NCBI GenBank assembly: GCA_040757355.1
Contig: JBFLWY010000004.1
Coordinates: forward strand, 29,496 to 93,495
Direction: 5' to 3'
DNA: 64,000 bases
Origin: DTYU01 sp040757355
Lineage (GTDB): Bacteria > Bacillota > Desulfotomaculia > Desulfotomaculales > Ammonificaceae
This document shows positions 1-8,539 of the stretch, in pieces; the first letter of the stretch is position 1, and the number at the start of each line of letters is the position of its first letter. The notes beneath the pieces are model-generated. The model was given only the letters and a program-made list of their open reading frames with translations, did not search any database and was not told the origin of the DNA. A program made the position numbers and the translations under genes.

Positions 1-528
1 GATATTTTGCAGGAGAACATCCCCCGCCAGATGCCCTTGTTTATCGTTATATGCCTTGAAGCCGTCGAGGTCCAGCATAATCACCGAAACAGGTATGCTG
101 TAACGCTTGGCACGCGCAACCTCCGTGGTAAGACGTTCAAAAAGATAGCGCCGGTTGTATACCCCCGTTAATGGATCTGTAATGACGAGTTGCTGGAGAT
201 TGCTTATATCATCACGAAGTTGCGCTTCTTTGCTTCGCTCATACTCGAACAGTAACCCGATAAAAAGCGAGACACCCCCAACCAGTACGGCCGACCACAA
301 TTCGCTGCTGCTCTTATTGAATAAAGCTACCGTACCGACCAGTGATCCGCTTATGACGGTTGCTACTGCGGTTCCCCGTAATCCTGACGTAATACCCAGG
401 AGTGCTGCCGGCACTGCGTAAAGAACCCAAACTTCTCTTCCCAGGGGCAGACCGGTCAGCAAACGGGTTAAAAACGGTACCGTCCAGCAGACAACCAGGA
501 CCAACAATTGGCGCAGCCCAAAATTCAT
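1..528 (-). CDS. Membrane-anchored GGDEF diguanylate cyclase (5' part, runs off the window)
   Basis: Reading the minus strand from an ATG at 528 gives 176 codons that stay open to the window edge. The first ~110 residues form a run of hydrophobic segments (starting MNFGLRQLLVLVV) consistent with four or five membrane helices. They are followed by a short charged linker and the start of a GGDEF domain: ITDPLTGVYNRRYL, then VSVIMLDLDGFKAYND and GHLAGD. In this family the domain makes cyclic di-GMP from two GTP. The GG(D/E)EF active-site loop lies beyond position 1, so catalytic competence cannot be judged. The membrane part probably senses a signal. The gene is divergent from the aprBA-qmo operon, with ~480 bp between start codons. 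Confidence 0.88.
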   Translation of the reverse strand, partial: MNFGLRQLLVLVVCWTVPFLTRLLTGLPLGREVWVLYAVPAALLGITSGLRGTAVATVISGSLVGTVALFNKSSSELWSAVLVGGVSLFIGLLFEYERSKEAQLRDDISNLQQLVITDPLTGVYNRRYLFERLTTEVARAKRYSIPVSVIMLDLDGFKAYNDKQGHLAGDVLLQNI

Positions 529-704
529 CCCAACAGCCTTCTTCCCTTCCAATGGAATTCAATGTAGCAATCAATAATTTTTTCGATGAAAGTATAATAT
601 TTCCTGCAAACATTACGTAAGTTTTATCCTTAATTTATTGAAAAACCAAAAATTTTACGGTGTTTCAGGTCTGTGTTGTCAACAGAATAAAATTTTCTAA
701 CCAC

Positions 705-733
705 TTGACAAGCCTTTACGACCTTGTTAAAAT
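705..733 (+). promoter_or_regulatory. Near-consensus vegetative (sigma-A type) promoter of the apr-qmo operon
   Basis: TTGACA at 705-710, a 17-bp spacer, then TAAAAT at 728-733. It is the best promoter match I noticed in this intergenic region and points at aprB. Transcription should start near 740, giving a leader of about 270 nt. Confidence 0.75.
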
Positions 734-739
734 AACCAC

Positions 740-1007
740 AAGTGTGTGCTAACCACCTAATAAACCTCCAAATAACCATGTCGGGTGGAGATTTTTCTGT
801 TTATAACGGTAAAGGTCTTTACCGGAGTGTAAGTCTGCACACATTTGTGTATAACGGAACAAAGTTTCAACGTTTGAGTCTTCACGCAAAACCACAGACC
901 CTCTTTGACCCGACTTTTCTTAATTAAGGAGGTGGTTGAAGCAAAAGATCTTTTGTCACGTCCTATCTAGTATCCCAACTAACTAAGTACTTTAAGGAGG
1001 TTAAGTT
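740..1007 (+). promoter_or_regulatory. Long aprB 5' leader with two near-palindromes and a direct repeat
   Basis: The stretch between the predicted transcription start and aprB has no convincing gene. It contains CGGTAAAG-GT-CTTTACCG (807-824), a compact hairpin or operator-like dyad, and a second dyad CACACATTTGTGT around 838-850. The phrase TATAACGG followed by an A-rich AAAG occurs near both. A purine-rich AGGAGGTGG lies well upstream of the start, and the real ribosome-binding site AAGGAGG sits just before the ATG. No known riboswitch is recognised; regulation by a leader-binding factor is inference. Confidence 0.4.
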
Positions 1008-1457
1008 ATGCCTGCATTCGTAATCGCAGAGAAATGCGATGGTTGCAAGGGCCAAGACAAGACCGCATGCATGTACATTTGCCCCAACGACCTGATGATC
1101 CTCGATAAAGAGCGTATGAAATCCTACCAGCGCGACCCGCAGCTGTGCTGGGAGTGCCTCTGCTGCGCGAAGATCTGCCCGCAGCAGGCCATCGACGTAA
1201 GAGGTTACGCCGACTTCGTGCCGATGGGATCGGCCTGCGTACCCCTCCGCGGTTCCCAGGACATCATGTGGACGATCAAGTTCCGTGACGGCGAAGTGAA
1301 ACGCTTCAAGTTCCCCATCCGCACCACGCCGGAAGGCAGCGCAGTTCCTGACGGAGGCTATGGCGAGGGTTCCAAAGCCAATAACCTCAATGATCAGTAC
1401 CTGTTCACCGAACCCGAATCAGCCGGGTTTGACTTAGCCGACATTTCCACACAATAA
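1008..1457 (+). CDS. aprB: Adenylylsulfate (APS) reductase beta subunit, ferredoxin-type
   Basis: Iron-sulfur subunit of dissimilatory APS reductase, the cytoplasmic enzyme that reduces APS to sulfite and AMP. The 149-residue length is normal. Two [4Fe-4S] motifs are visible: C10/C13/C21/C25 (CDGCKG...CMYICP) with the insertion typical of AprB, and C47/C50/C53/C57 (CWECLCCAKICP). The acidic C-terminal tail that wraps around AprA follows. The start is an ATG after AAGGAGG. It is first in the operon, 21 bp before aprA, in the usual aprB-aprA order. No sat gene is present in the window. Confidence 0.97.
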   Translation: MPAFVIAEKCDGCKGQDKTACMYICPNDLMILDKERMKSYQRDPQLCWECLCCAKICPQQAIDVRGYADFVPMGSACVPLRGSQDIMWTIKFRDGEVKRFKFPIRTTPEGSAVPDGGYGEGSKANNLNDQYLFTEPESAGFDLADISTQ

Positions 1458-1478
1458 CCGACGGAGGAGGTTAAAAGA

Positions 1479-3368
1479 ATGGCAGTCCCGAATTTCGAAA
1501 CCGTTGAAGTCAAATGTGACGTCCTGATTTGTGGCGCCGGTATGGCGGGCTGCGGCGCGATGTTCGAGGCGTCGTACTGGGCCAAGAAAAACGGCCTGAA
1601 GGTAGTCGTCGCTGACAAGGCCGCCACCGACCGGAGCGGCGCGGTAGCCCAGGGCCTTTCAGCCATCAACATGTACATGAATACAGCGGGCGGCGAGCGT
1701 ACCCCGGCGGACTTCGCCCGGATGGTCCGCATGGACATGATGGGCGTCTCCCGTGAAGACCTCACCTTCGACATCGCCCGGCACGTCGACTCGAGCGTGC
1801 ACCTCTTTGAAAAATGGGGCCTCCCGATCTGGCGCGACGCCGACGGCAAGCCGATTCGTTCCGGCGCCTGGCAGGTCATGATCAGCGGCGAGTCGTACAA
1901 AATACTGGTAGCCGAAGCCTCCAAGAAGGCCCTTGCGGACGCGGGCGGCGAACTTTACGAGCGCGTATTCATCATCGAGCCGTTGATGGACGGCGACAGG
2001 ATCGCGGGCGCGATCGGGTTCAGTACCCGTGAGAATAAGATCTACGTCTTCAACGCCAAAGCAGTACTCGCCAACATGGGCGGCGCCGTGCACGTCTTCC
2101 GGCCGCGTTCCACGGGTGAAGGTCTGGGCCGCACCTGGTATCCGCCGTTCCAGACCGGATCCAGCACCTACTTCACCCTCAGGGCCGGCGCAGAGCAGAC
2201 TTGTCAGGAGATCCGGTTCGTTCCCGTCCGGTTCAAGGACGCGTACGGCCCGGTAGGCGCATGGTTCCTGCTCTTCAAGTCTACCGCAACCAACGCCCTG
2301 GACGAAATCTATGTAGAGACCCGGAAGAAGGACCTCGAGCCCTGGCAGCCGTACGCCTCCGCGAAACCGCTGCCGGCCAACCTCCGGAACTACCAGGGCA
2401 TCCTGGACGAGATCGAGGGCAAGGGTCCGCTGCTCATGAGAACTGAGCGGGCAATCGCGGCCCTGGCCGAGAAATACGCAGGCGACGAGAAAGCCTACAA
2501 GAAGAAAATGAAAGAGCTCGAAAGCGAGGCCTGGGAAGACTTCCTCGACATGACGATCGGCCAGGCTAACCTGTGGGCGGCCATGAACGTCCGTCCGGAG
2601 CAGGTACCCTCTGAGATCACCGGCGCCGAGCCGTACTTCATCGGCTCCCACTCCGGTGCTTCCGGCACCTGGGCCAACGGCCCCACCGATATCGCTCCTC
2701 CCGAATACAACTGGAGCGGTTACAACCGGATGACCACGGTGAAGGGTCTCTTCGTTGCCGGCGACGCTTGCGGCGCCTCCGCGCACAAGTTCTCCTCCGG
2801 CTCCTTCACTGAGGGCCGGATCGCCGGCAAGTCAATGGTCAGGTTCGTTGTGGAGAACCCCGACATGCCGAAACTCGACTCGGCACAGGTCGAGGAGTTC
2901 AAGGCACGGATCATTAGACCCTTCGAGCTCTTTGAGCAGCACAAGGACTACGGCACCACCCCGGAGGTCAACCCGAACTACATCATCCCGCGGCAGTACC
3001 TCTTCCGTCTCCAGAAGATCATGGACGAGTACGCCGGCGGCTGGAGCTGCGCATTCACTACCAACAAGACCAAGCTCGAGATTGCGCTGAAGCTCCTTGA
3101 TTGGTTGAAAGAAGACGGCGAGAAGATGATCGCCCGCGACCTCCACGAGCTGATGCGGGTTTTCGAGAACCAGCAGCGGACCTGGCAGGCCGAGGCCCAC
3201 GTCCGGACCATCCTCTTCCGTGAGGAGTCCCGTTGGCCCGGTTACTACCACCGTACCGACACCCCGGCGATGGACGACGCCAACTGGAAGTGCTTCGTCA
3301 ACCTCAAGTGGGACAAAGCGAACGGCTGGCAGATGTTCAAGAAGCCGGTCATCCAAGTCGTCGGGTAA
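1479..3368 (+). CDS. aprA: Adenylylsulfate (APS) reductase alpha subunit, FAD-containing
   Basis: Catalytic flavoprotein subunit of APS reductase. The Rossmann FAD motif is at residues 14-30 (DVLICGAGMAGCGA), followed by the fumarate-reductase-like substrate domain (for example RSGAVAQGLSAINMYMN near residue 52) and the FAD-proximal GLFVAGDACGASAHKFSSGS segment near residue 425. The 629-residue length matches bacterial AprA of the Gram-positive sulfate reducers. A good ribosome-binding site (GGAGGAGG) precedes the ATG. Electrons come from the QmoABC complex encoded next. I see nothing broken. Confidence 0.97.
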   Translation: MAVPNFETVEVKCDVLICGAGMAGCGAMFEASYWAKKNGLKVVVADKAATDRSGAVAQGLSAINMYMNTAGGERTPADFARMVRMDMMGVSREDLTFDIARHVDSSVHLFEKWGLPIWRDADGKPIRSGAWQVMISGESYKILVAEASKKALADAGGELYERVFIIEPLMDGDRIAGAIGFSTRENKIYVFNAKAVLANMGGAVHVFRPRSTGEGLGRTWYPPFQTGSSTYFTLRAGAEQTCQEIRFVPVRFKDAYGPVGAWFLLFKSTATNALDEIYVETRKKDLEPWQPYASAKPLPANLRNYQGILDEIEGKGPLLMRTERAIAALAEKYAGDEKAYKKKMKELESEAWEDFLDMTIGQANLWAAMNVRPEQVPSEITGAEPYFIGSHSGASGTWANGPTDIAPPEYNWSGYNRMTTVKGLFVAGDACGASAHKFSSGSFTEGRIAGKSMVRFVVENPDMPKLDSAQVEEFKARIIRPFELFEQHKDYGTTPEVNPNYIIPRQYLFRLQKIMDEYAGGWSCAFTTNKTKLEIALKLLDWLKEDGEKMIARDLHELMRVFENQQRTWQAEAHVRTILFREESRWPGYYHRTDTPAMDDANWKCFVNLKWDKANGWQMFKKPVIQVVG

Positions 3369-3378
3369 GACTGTAATG

Positions 3379-3425
3379 TGGCGGGTGAAGTCAAATGGCG
3401 GCTTCGCCCGCCATTTTCCTTTTTA
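3379..3425 (+). terminator. Hairpin after aprA (terminator or partial read-through element)
   Basis: A 12-bp stem (TGGCGGGTGAAG at 3379-3390 with CTTCGCCCGCCA at 3402-3413, one G-T pair) is followed by TTTTCCTTTTT. It has the form of an intrinsic terminator but sits inside the apr-qmo cluster, 190 bp before qmoA. It may set a higher aprBA:qmo expression ratio. Confidence 0.65.
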
Positions 3426-3608
3426 CGAATAAAACCGGGTAATACCACCTTAATTATCACAATTTTTCACCAAATAAAGAAGGATGTTTTTTTTAGATGT
3501 CGAAAACACATTACTATGCGGTTTTGCCGGGTGGTTGTTTCTAAGTTATGCAGTAAAAGGGGGATTCTGTGGTGTCTTTTGACGACAGTAAAAGGATGGT
3601 GGTAAAGG

Positions 3609-4850
3609 ATGGGTAACAAGTCTATCTTGGTTGTCGGCGGCGGGATAAGCGGCATAACGGCGGCCGTCGAGGCTTCAGAGGTGGGCTATGAAGTTTTCCT
3701 CCTTGAAAAAAGGCCGTACCTCGGCGGCAGGGTAACGCAGTTAAACCAGTACTTCCCCAAGCTATGCCCGCCGAACTGCGGCCTGGAGATTAATCTCAGG
3801 CGCATCAAGAACAGTCCCTACATCAAATTTTTCACCCAAGCCGAAGTGGAAGAAATAACGGGCCAGGCAGGCAGTTTCACGGTCAAGGTAAAGCTATCGC
3901 CCCGGTTTGTCAATGACAAATGTACCGCATGCGGTAAATGCGCCGAAGTCTGTCCGGTGGAAAGAACCGACGAGTTCAACTACGGGCTCGGCAACACGAA
4001 GGCGATTTATCTGCCGCAGTTCTTCGCCTTCCCGTTCAAGTACGCCGTCGATGCCCAGGCCTGCGAAGGTGCAAAGTGCGGCAAGTGCGTTTCCGCCTGC
4101 CCTTACGGGGCGATCGACCTCAACATGCAGCCCGAGACAATGACGCTGCAGGTGGGCGCCATCATCTGGGCCACCGGATGGGAACCTTACAACCTCAAGA
4201 ATCTCGAACAATACGGCTCCGGGGGGTTCAAAAACGTTATTACCAACGTGCAGATGGAACGCCTGGCGGCTATGAACGGACCGACCGGCGGTCAGATCTT
4301 ACGGCCCTCAGACGGTAAAGCGGTGAGCAAGATCGCTTTTGTGCAGTGTGCCGGCTCGCGTGACGAGAACCACCTCGCGTTCTGCTCGGGCGTCTGCTGT
4401 ATGGCTTCTCTTAAACAGGTCACTTACGTACGGGAGAAGCACCCGGATGCGCAGATTTCCGTCTTCTTCATCGACATTCGTGCTCTCGGCAGGTACGAGG
4501 ACTTCTTCAACCGCGTCAAAAACCTGGGCAACATCCAGCTTATTAAAGGCAAGGTCGGCACCATCACCGAAGACAGCGCCACAAAGGACGTGACGGTGCA
4601 AGCGGAGGACCAGGAAGCCGGACGGCTCCTTACCGAAACGTTTGACCTGGTCGTATTGGCCACCGGGATGGACCCGACCTCAAAATATGTACCGGTCGAT
4701 CTGCCTCGTACCCCGGACGGCTTTATAGCGGATACGGTGCCGGGCATTTACGGCGCCGGTTGCGCCAACCGTCCGCTCGACGTGGCGGGTTCGGTGCAGG
4801 ATGCAACAGCGGCGGCCTTGAAAGCCATTCAATCTGTGGTGGGGAGGTAG
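3609..4850 (+). CDS. qmoA: Quinone-interacting membrane-bound oxidoreductase subunit QmoA (HdrA-like)
   Basis: Soluble FAD/iron-sulfur subunit of the Qmo complex, which passes electrons from menaquinol to APS reductase. The 413-residue protein opens with a Rossmann FAD motif (VVGGGISGITAAVEA, residues 8-22) and the HdrA-type RPYLGGRV segment. Two [4Fe-4S] motifs follow: C105/C108/C111/C115 and C152/C157/C160/C164. The conserved QCAGSRD...FCSGVCC region lies near residue 246. It is homologous to heterodisulfide reductase HdrA. Six bp separate it from qmoB, so the two are co-translated. Confidence 0.95.
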   Translation: MGNKSILVVGGGISGITAAVEASEVGYEVFLLEKRPYLGGRVTQLNQYFPKLCPPNCGLEINLRRIKNSPYIKFFTQAEVEEITGQAGSFTVKVKLSPRFVNDKCTACGKCAEVCPVERTDEFNYGLGNTKAIYLPQFFAFPFKYAVDAQACEGAKCGKCVSACPYGAIDLNMQPETMTLQVGAIIWATGWEPYNLKNLEQYGSGGFKNVITNVQMERLAAMNGPTGGQILRPSDGKAVSKIAFVQCAGSRDENHLAFCSGVCCMASLKQVTYVREKHPDAQISVFFIDIRALGRYEDFFNRVKNLGNIQLIKGKVGTITEDSATKDVTVQAEDQEAGRLLTETFDLVVLATGMDPTSKYVPVDLPRTPDGFIADTVPGIYGAGCANRPLDVAGSVQDATAAALKAIQSVVGR

Positions 4851-4856
4851 TATACT

Positions 4857-7085
4857 GTGGCACAAAAGATAGGCGCTTACATATGCACCGGCTGCGGGAT
4901 CGGCGAAGCCCTCAACATTGAAGCCTTAGCCAAAGTGGCCACAGGTGAGTACAAGCTGGGAACCTGTAAGACCCACGAATGCCTCTGCGGCCCTGAGGGC
5001 ACGTCTATGATCAAAGAGGATATTGAAAAAGAAGGTCTTGACGGGTTGGTTATCGCCGCCTGCTCGCCGCGGGTAAATACTGATGTTTTTAAATATCCAC
5101 CCGAAGTGGTCTTCGACAGAGTAAACCTGCGGGAACAATGCATCTGGTGCCACCCGGCCAACGATGAAGACACCCAGATGCTGGCTGAGGACCACTTCCG
5201 CATGGGTATAGTCAAAATCAAGGACGCGCTTCCACCCGAGCCATACAAAGTTGAGGAACTGGCTACCACCGTGCTGGTGATCGGGGGGGGGTTGGCCGGT
5301 ATAACGGCCGCGCTTGAGACCGCCAAAACCGGACGCAAAGCCGTTCTTGTTGAAAAGAGCGACTCTCTGGGCGGCTGGGCAGCACGCCTTTATAAGCAGG
5401 TGTCGTTGTGCCCGCCATACAACGAATTGGAAGACCCCGATATTAAGAACCGCATTCAAGAGGTCCAGAGCAATCCCAACATAAAGGTGTATACGGGCGC
5501 AAAAATCGAAAAGATCAGCGGCGCACCCGCGATGTTCACTGCTTCCATTGCGACCAAGTCCGGCACGGTCACCGAAAAGGTTGGGGCGATCGTCATGGCG
5601 ACCGGTGCTGAACCGTACGACGCTACGAAACTTGAAGATTTGGGATACGGCAAGTTTGCCAACGTGATTACCACCGACAAGTTAGAAGAAATGGCGGCTA
5701 AAGGGAAGATCGTCCGTCCCTCTGACGGAAAAGCAGTGCAGAGTGTGTCTTTCATCCTTTGCGCCGGTTCGCGGGACCCAAATCATCTTCCCTACTGCTC
5801 CTCAACGTGCTGTATCGACTCCCTGAGGCAGGCTATTTACGTAAAGCAGCAGAATCCTGAGGCGGCGGTCTACATCTTCTTCAAGGACTTGCGGGCGCCG
5901 GGATTTCACGAATACCTGTACAAGCGTGCGCAGGAGATGGGCGTTGTCTTCTTCCGCACAGAAAGCCCGAAAATCGAGGAAGGCAGCAACGGCATGGTGA
6001 TCCGTGCGAAAGACGTCCTGGTCAACGATGACATCGAGGCCGACGGCATCGATCTGGTGGTGCTGGCGACCGGTATGGTTTCCACGGCATCCTTCGGTGA
6101 GATGATGCTGACGGCGGCGGAAGAAGATGAAGACAAGAAGGGATCCGAAATTGCCACCGTACGGCCTGACACGTACTTTAAAGCGGACATCCTGAACCTC
6201 GAATACCGCCAGGGCCCGGAACTGCCTATGCTCAAGTACGGCTTCCCCGATTCCCACTTTATCTGCTTCCCATACGAAACGCGGCGCACCGGCATTTATG
6301 CCGCCGGCAGCGTGCGCGCGCCGATGGACATGCAGACCACGATTACGGACGCCACCGGTGCCGCCCTCAAGGCAATACAGTGTATTGAGTTGACCAGCAA
6401 GAGCGTCGCCGTGCACCCGCGCGTATGGGACAACTCAGTAACGGAGTTTTTCATGCAGAACTGCACACAGTGCAAGCGGTGTACGGTAGAATGCCCGTTC
6501 GGCGCTATAAACGAGGACGAGAAGGCCAACCCGTTACCGAACCCGACCCGCTGCCGCAGGTGTGCGACCTGCATGGGGGCTTGCCCGCAGCGGATCATTT
6601 CCTTCAAGAACTATAACGTTAACCAGATCGGCAACATGATCAAGGCAATCGAGGTGCCCGAGGAGGACGAGGAGAAGCCGAGGATCGTTGTAATAGTGTG
6701 CGAAAATGATGCTTACCCCGCACTCGACATGGTCGGTATCAACCGTCTCTCGCTGAGCCCGTGGATACGCGTTATCCCGCTCCGGTGTATGGGTTCGATG
6801 AACCTGGTTTGGATCAGTGACTCGCTGGCGAGCGGCATCGACGGTGTACTACTTCTCGGCTGCCGGCACGACGAAGACTACCAGTGCCACTTCGTGAAGG
6901 GTAGCGAGCTTTGTAACTACCGGTTGTCGAAGGTATCGGAGACCCTCAGCCGGTTAGCGCTCGAACCCGAACGGATCAGGTTCGAAACGGTGGCGATTAT
7001 GGACTACCATCGTGTGCCGGAGATCATCAACAATTTCGCAAAAGAGATAGAAGAAATGGATCCGAACCCGTACAAGGGTTTCTAG
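4857..7085 (+). CDS. qmoB: Quinone-interacting membrane-bound oxidoreductase subunit QmoB (HdrA-like with MvhD-type C-terminus)
   Basis: Second soluble flavin/iron-sulfur subunit of Qmo, 742 residues. Domains in order: an N-terminal Cys motif (CTGCGIGEAL), an FAD Rossmann motif near residue 140 (TTVLVIGGGLAGITAALE), the HdrA-type CAGSRD...CSSTCCIDS segment, two ferredoxin motifs near residues 540-585 (CTQCKRCTVECP; CRRCATCMGACP), and a C-terminal MvhD-like domain with VIVCENDAYPALD and GCRHDEDYQCHFVKG. That last domain is the one that links HdrA to hydrogenases in methanogens. The start is GTG. Confidence 0.95.
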   Translation: MAQKIGAYICTGCGIGEALNIEALAKVATGEYKLGTCKTHECLCGPEGTSMIKEDIEKEGLDGLVIAACSPRVNTDVFKYPPEVVFDRVNLREQCIWCHPANDEDTQMLAEDHFRMGIVKIKDALPPEPYKVEELATTVLVIGGGLAGITAALETAKTGRKAVLVEKSDSLGGWAARLYKQVSLCPPYNELEDPDIKNRIQEVQSNPNIKVYTGAKIEKISGAPAMFTASIATKSGTVTEKVGAIVMATGAEPYDATKLEDLGYGKFANVITTDKLEEMAAKGKIVRPSDGKAVQSVSFILCAGSRDPNHLPYCSSTCCIDSLRQAIYVKQQNPEAAVYIFFKDLRAPGFHEYLYKRAQEMGVVFFRTESPKIEEGSNGMVIRAKDVLVNDDIEADGIDLVVLATGMVSTASFGEMMLTAAEEDEDKKGSEIATVRPDTYFKADILNLEYRQGPELPMLKYGFPDSHFICFPYETRRTGIYAAGSVRAPMDMQTTITDATGAALKAIQCIELTSKSVAVHPRVWDNSVTEFFMQNCTQCKRCTVECPFGAINEDEKANPLPNPTRCRRCATCMGACPQRIISFKNYNVNQIGNMIKAIEVPEEDEEKPRIVVIVCENDAYPALDMVGINRLSLSPWIRVIPLRCMGSMNLVWISDSLASGIDGVLLLGCRHDEDYQCHFVKGSELCNYRLSKVSETLSRLALEPERIRFETVAIMDYHRVPEIINNFAKEIEEMDPNPYKGF

Positions 7086-7149
7086 TGGAATGAGCATGAT
7101 AAATGCCCTATATATTTAAAGTGTATAACCTTACAGTATACACGTTTGA

Positions 7150-7196
7150 ACCGGTAGAGCCCCGTGACCAGCAGATGGGCAGGGGCTCTGTACCGG
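7150..7196 (+). promoter_or_regulatory. Large stable hairpin between qmoB and qmoC
   Basis: CCGGTAGAGCCCC (7151-7163) can pair with GGGGCTCTGTACCGG (7182-7196) around an 18-nt loop. No T-run follows, so it is probably an mRNA processing or stabilising element or an attenuator rather than a classical terminator. It lies in the unusually long (178 bp) qmoB-qmoC spacer. Confidence 0.5.
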
Positions 7197-7263
7197 CCTC
7201 TCATTTAAGTCTGATAGTGTTTCGGCATAAAAGAATTCTGTAATCCGTAGGAGGGAAAAGGGA

Positions 7264-8472
7264 GTGGCTATTAAAGTAAATCCCAACCTGGCAAGGACCC
7301 TGCAAAAGTTTGGGGCTACAACGGCTACCAAGTGCTTTCACTGTGGGAACTGTACCGTCGTTTGTCCCCTCTCAACCGACGATAACCAGTTCCCGCGCAG
7401 GTTCATGCGGTACACACAGTTGGGAATGGAAGACAAGTTAAAAAACGCCGCCGAACCGTGGCTTTGTTACTACTGCGGTGACTGCTCGCGGTTGTGCCCG
7501 AGACAGGCAAACCCCGGCGAGGTCATGATGTCCATGCGGCGGTATCTCACATCATTGTACGACTGGACCGGATTGTCACTAAAAGTGTATACAAACAAGG
7601 GTTTCGAATGGTTCACTGTGGCCGGATTGTTTATTGCAACGCTCATCCTGGTGTTTCTGCTGCAGGGATCTCCGTCATACGAACATACCGAACTCAACAA
7701 GTTTATTCCGCGGTCGTACATCATTGTCGGGGGCATGCTCTTCGGGCTAGGCATAGCCGGGGTGTTGTTCCTGAACGTATTGCGCATGCACAAGTCAATT
7801 ATGGATAATAAGGGCAGTCTATACGGCGATTTCCTCTACATCCCTCTGTCACTTTACGTTAAGGAATTGGGCACTTTCCTGTATCATTTCGTTTCCCAGA
7901 ACAGGTTCAGCCAATGTACAAACAAGGGTAGATACGTAAAGCATTTCCTGCTGGTTTTAGGATTCCTTGTGTTTGCCGGTTATGCAGGTTTTATGGTAAT
8001 CTACGAGGTTCTGGAGGTCGCCTTTAAAGAAGGGCTTGCCCAGGGACTCAAAGTGGCTTTTGTAACCGGCAGCCCACATGCACTCTTCCCTTGGGGGCAT
8101 CCCGTAAGGCTGCTCGAATACGCCGCCACTATCGCGGTGCTTTATGTAGTAATCGAATCGTTCCTTGGCAGGTTGGCGAAAAAAGAACCTCTCCACCAGC
8201 AGTCGCACTCGACAGACTGGACATTTTTAGTTCTAGTAGGCGGAACAGTATTAACGGGGTTGCTTACTCACATCTTCAGGAATATCGAAGGCATGGCTGC
8301 AGCGACGTACTGGATTTTTGCCCTCCACTTAGCCTTCATCGTTACATTATTTGTAGTAGGGGCATTGTTTGCCAAGTGGGCACACGCTGTTTACAGACCC
8401 CTCGCCCTTTATTTTATAAAGGTCAAAGAGAGTGCTTTACAGCTTCAGCGTGAGCAAAACATGTCTCTCTAA
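7264..8472 (+). CDS. qmoC: Quinone-interacting membrane-bound oxidoreductase subunit QmoC (HdrC/HdrE-like fusion)
   Basis: Membrane anchor of Qmo. The N-terminal ~100 residues are an HdrC-like ferredoxin domain with CFHCGNCTVVCP and CYYCGDCSRLCP motifs. The rest is a cytochrome-b-like membrane domain with about six hydrophobic helices and several candidate haem-ligand histidines (for example in ELGTFLYHFVSQNRF). It accepts electrons from menaquinol and delivers them to QmoAB. The GTG start has AGGAGGG eight bases upstream. The full-length 402 residues indicate a complete QmoABC. Many Gram-positive sulfate reducers are reported to use HdrBC in place of QmoC, so its presence is notable. Confidence 0.93.
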   Translation: MAIKVNPNLARTLQKFGATTATKCFHCGNCTVVCPLSTDDNQFPRRFMRYTQLGMEDKLKNAAEPWLCYYCGDCSRLCPRQANPGEVMMSMRRYLTSLYDWTGLSLKVYTNKGFEWFTVAGLFIATLILVFLLQGSPSYEHTELNKFIPRSYIIVGGMLFGLGIAGVLFLNVLRMHKSIMDNKGSLYGDFLYIPLSLYVKELGTFLYHFVSQNRFSQCTNKGRYVKHFLLVLGFLVFAGYAGFMVIYEVLEVAFKEGLAQGLKVAFVTGSPHALFPWGHPVRLLEYAATIAVLYVVIESFLGRLAKKEPLHQQSHSTDWTFLVLVGGTVLTGLLTHIFRNIEGMAAATYWIFALHLAFIVTLFVVGALFAKWAHAVYRPLALYFIKVKESALQLQREQNMSL

Positions 8473-8503
8473 AAACGCTCCACCGGAAAAAACACTTATG
8501 TAG

Positions 8504-8532
8504 AATGGGGAGAGTGAATCTCCCCATTTTCA
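8504..8532 (+). terminator. Intrinsic terminator of the apr-qmo operon
   Basis: A perfect 10-bp stem (AATGGGGAGA at 8504-8513 with TCTCCCCATT at 8519-8528), loop GTGAA, followed by TTTTC. It separates qmoC from the convergent fdhE gene. Confidence 0.85.
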
Positions 8533-8539
8533 TTAATTT

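Noticed and set aside
1659..2786. Long minus-strand ORF (375 codons) antisense to aprA
   Set aside because: Shadow of high-GC aprA codons; no ribosome-binding site or recognisable domain.
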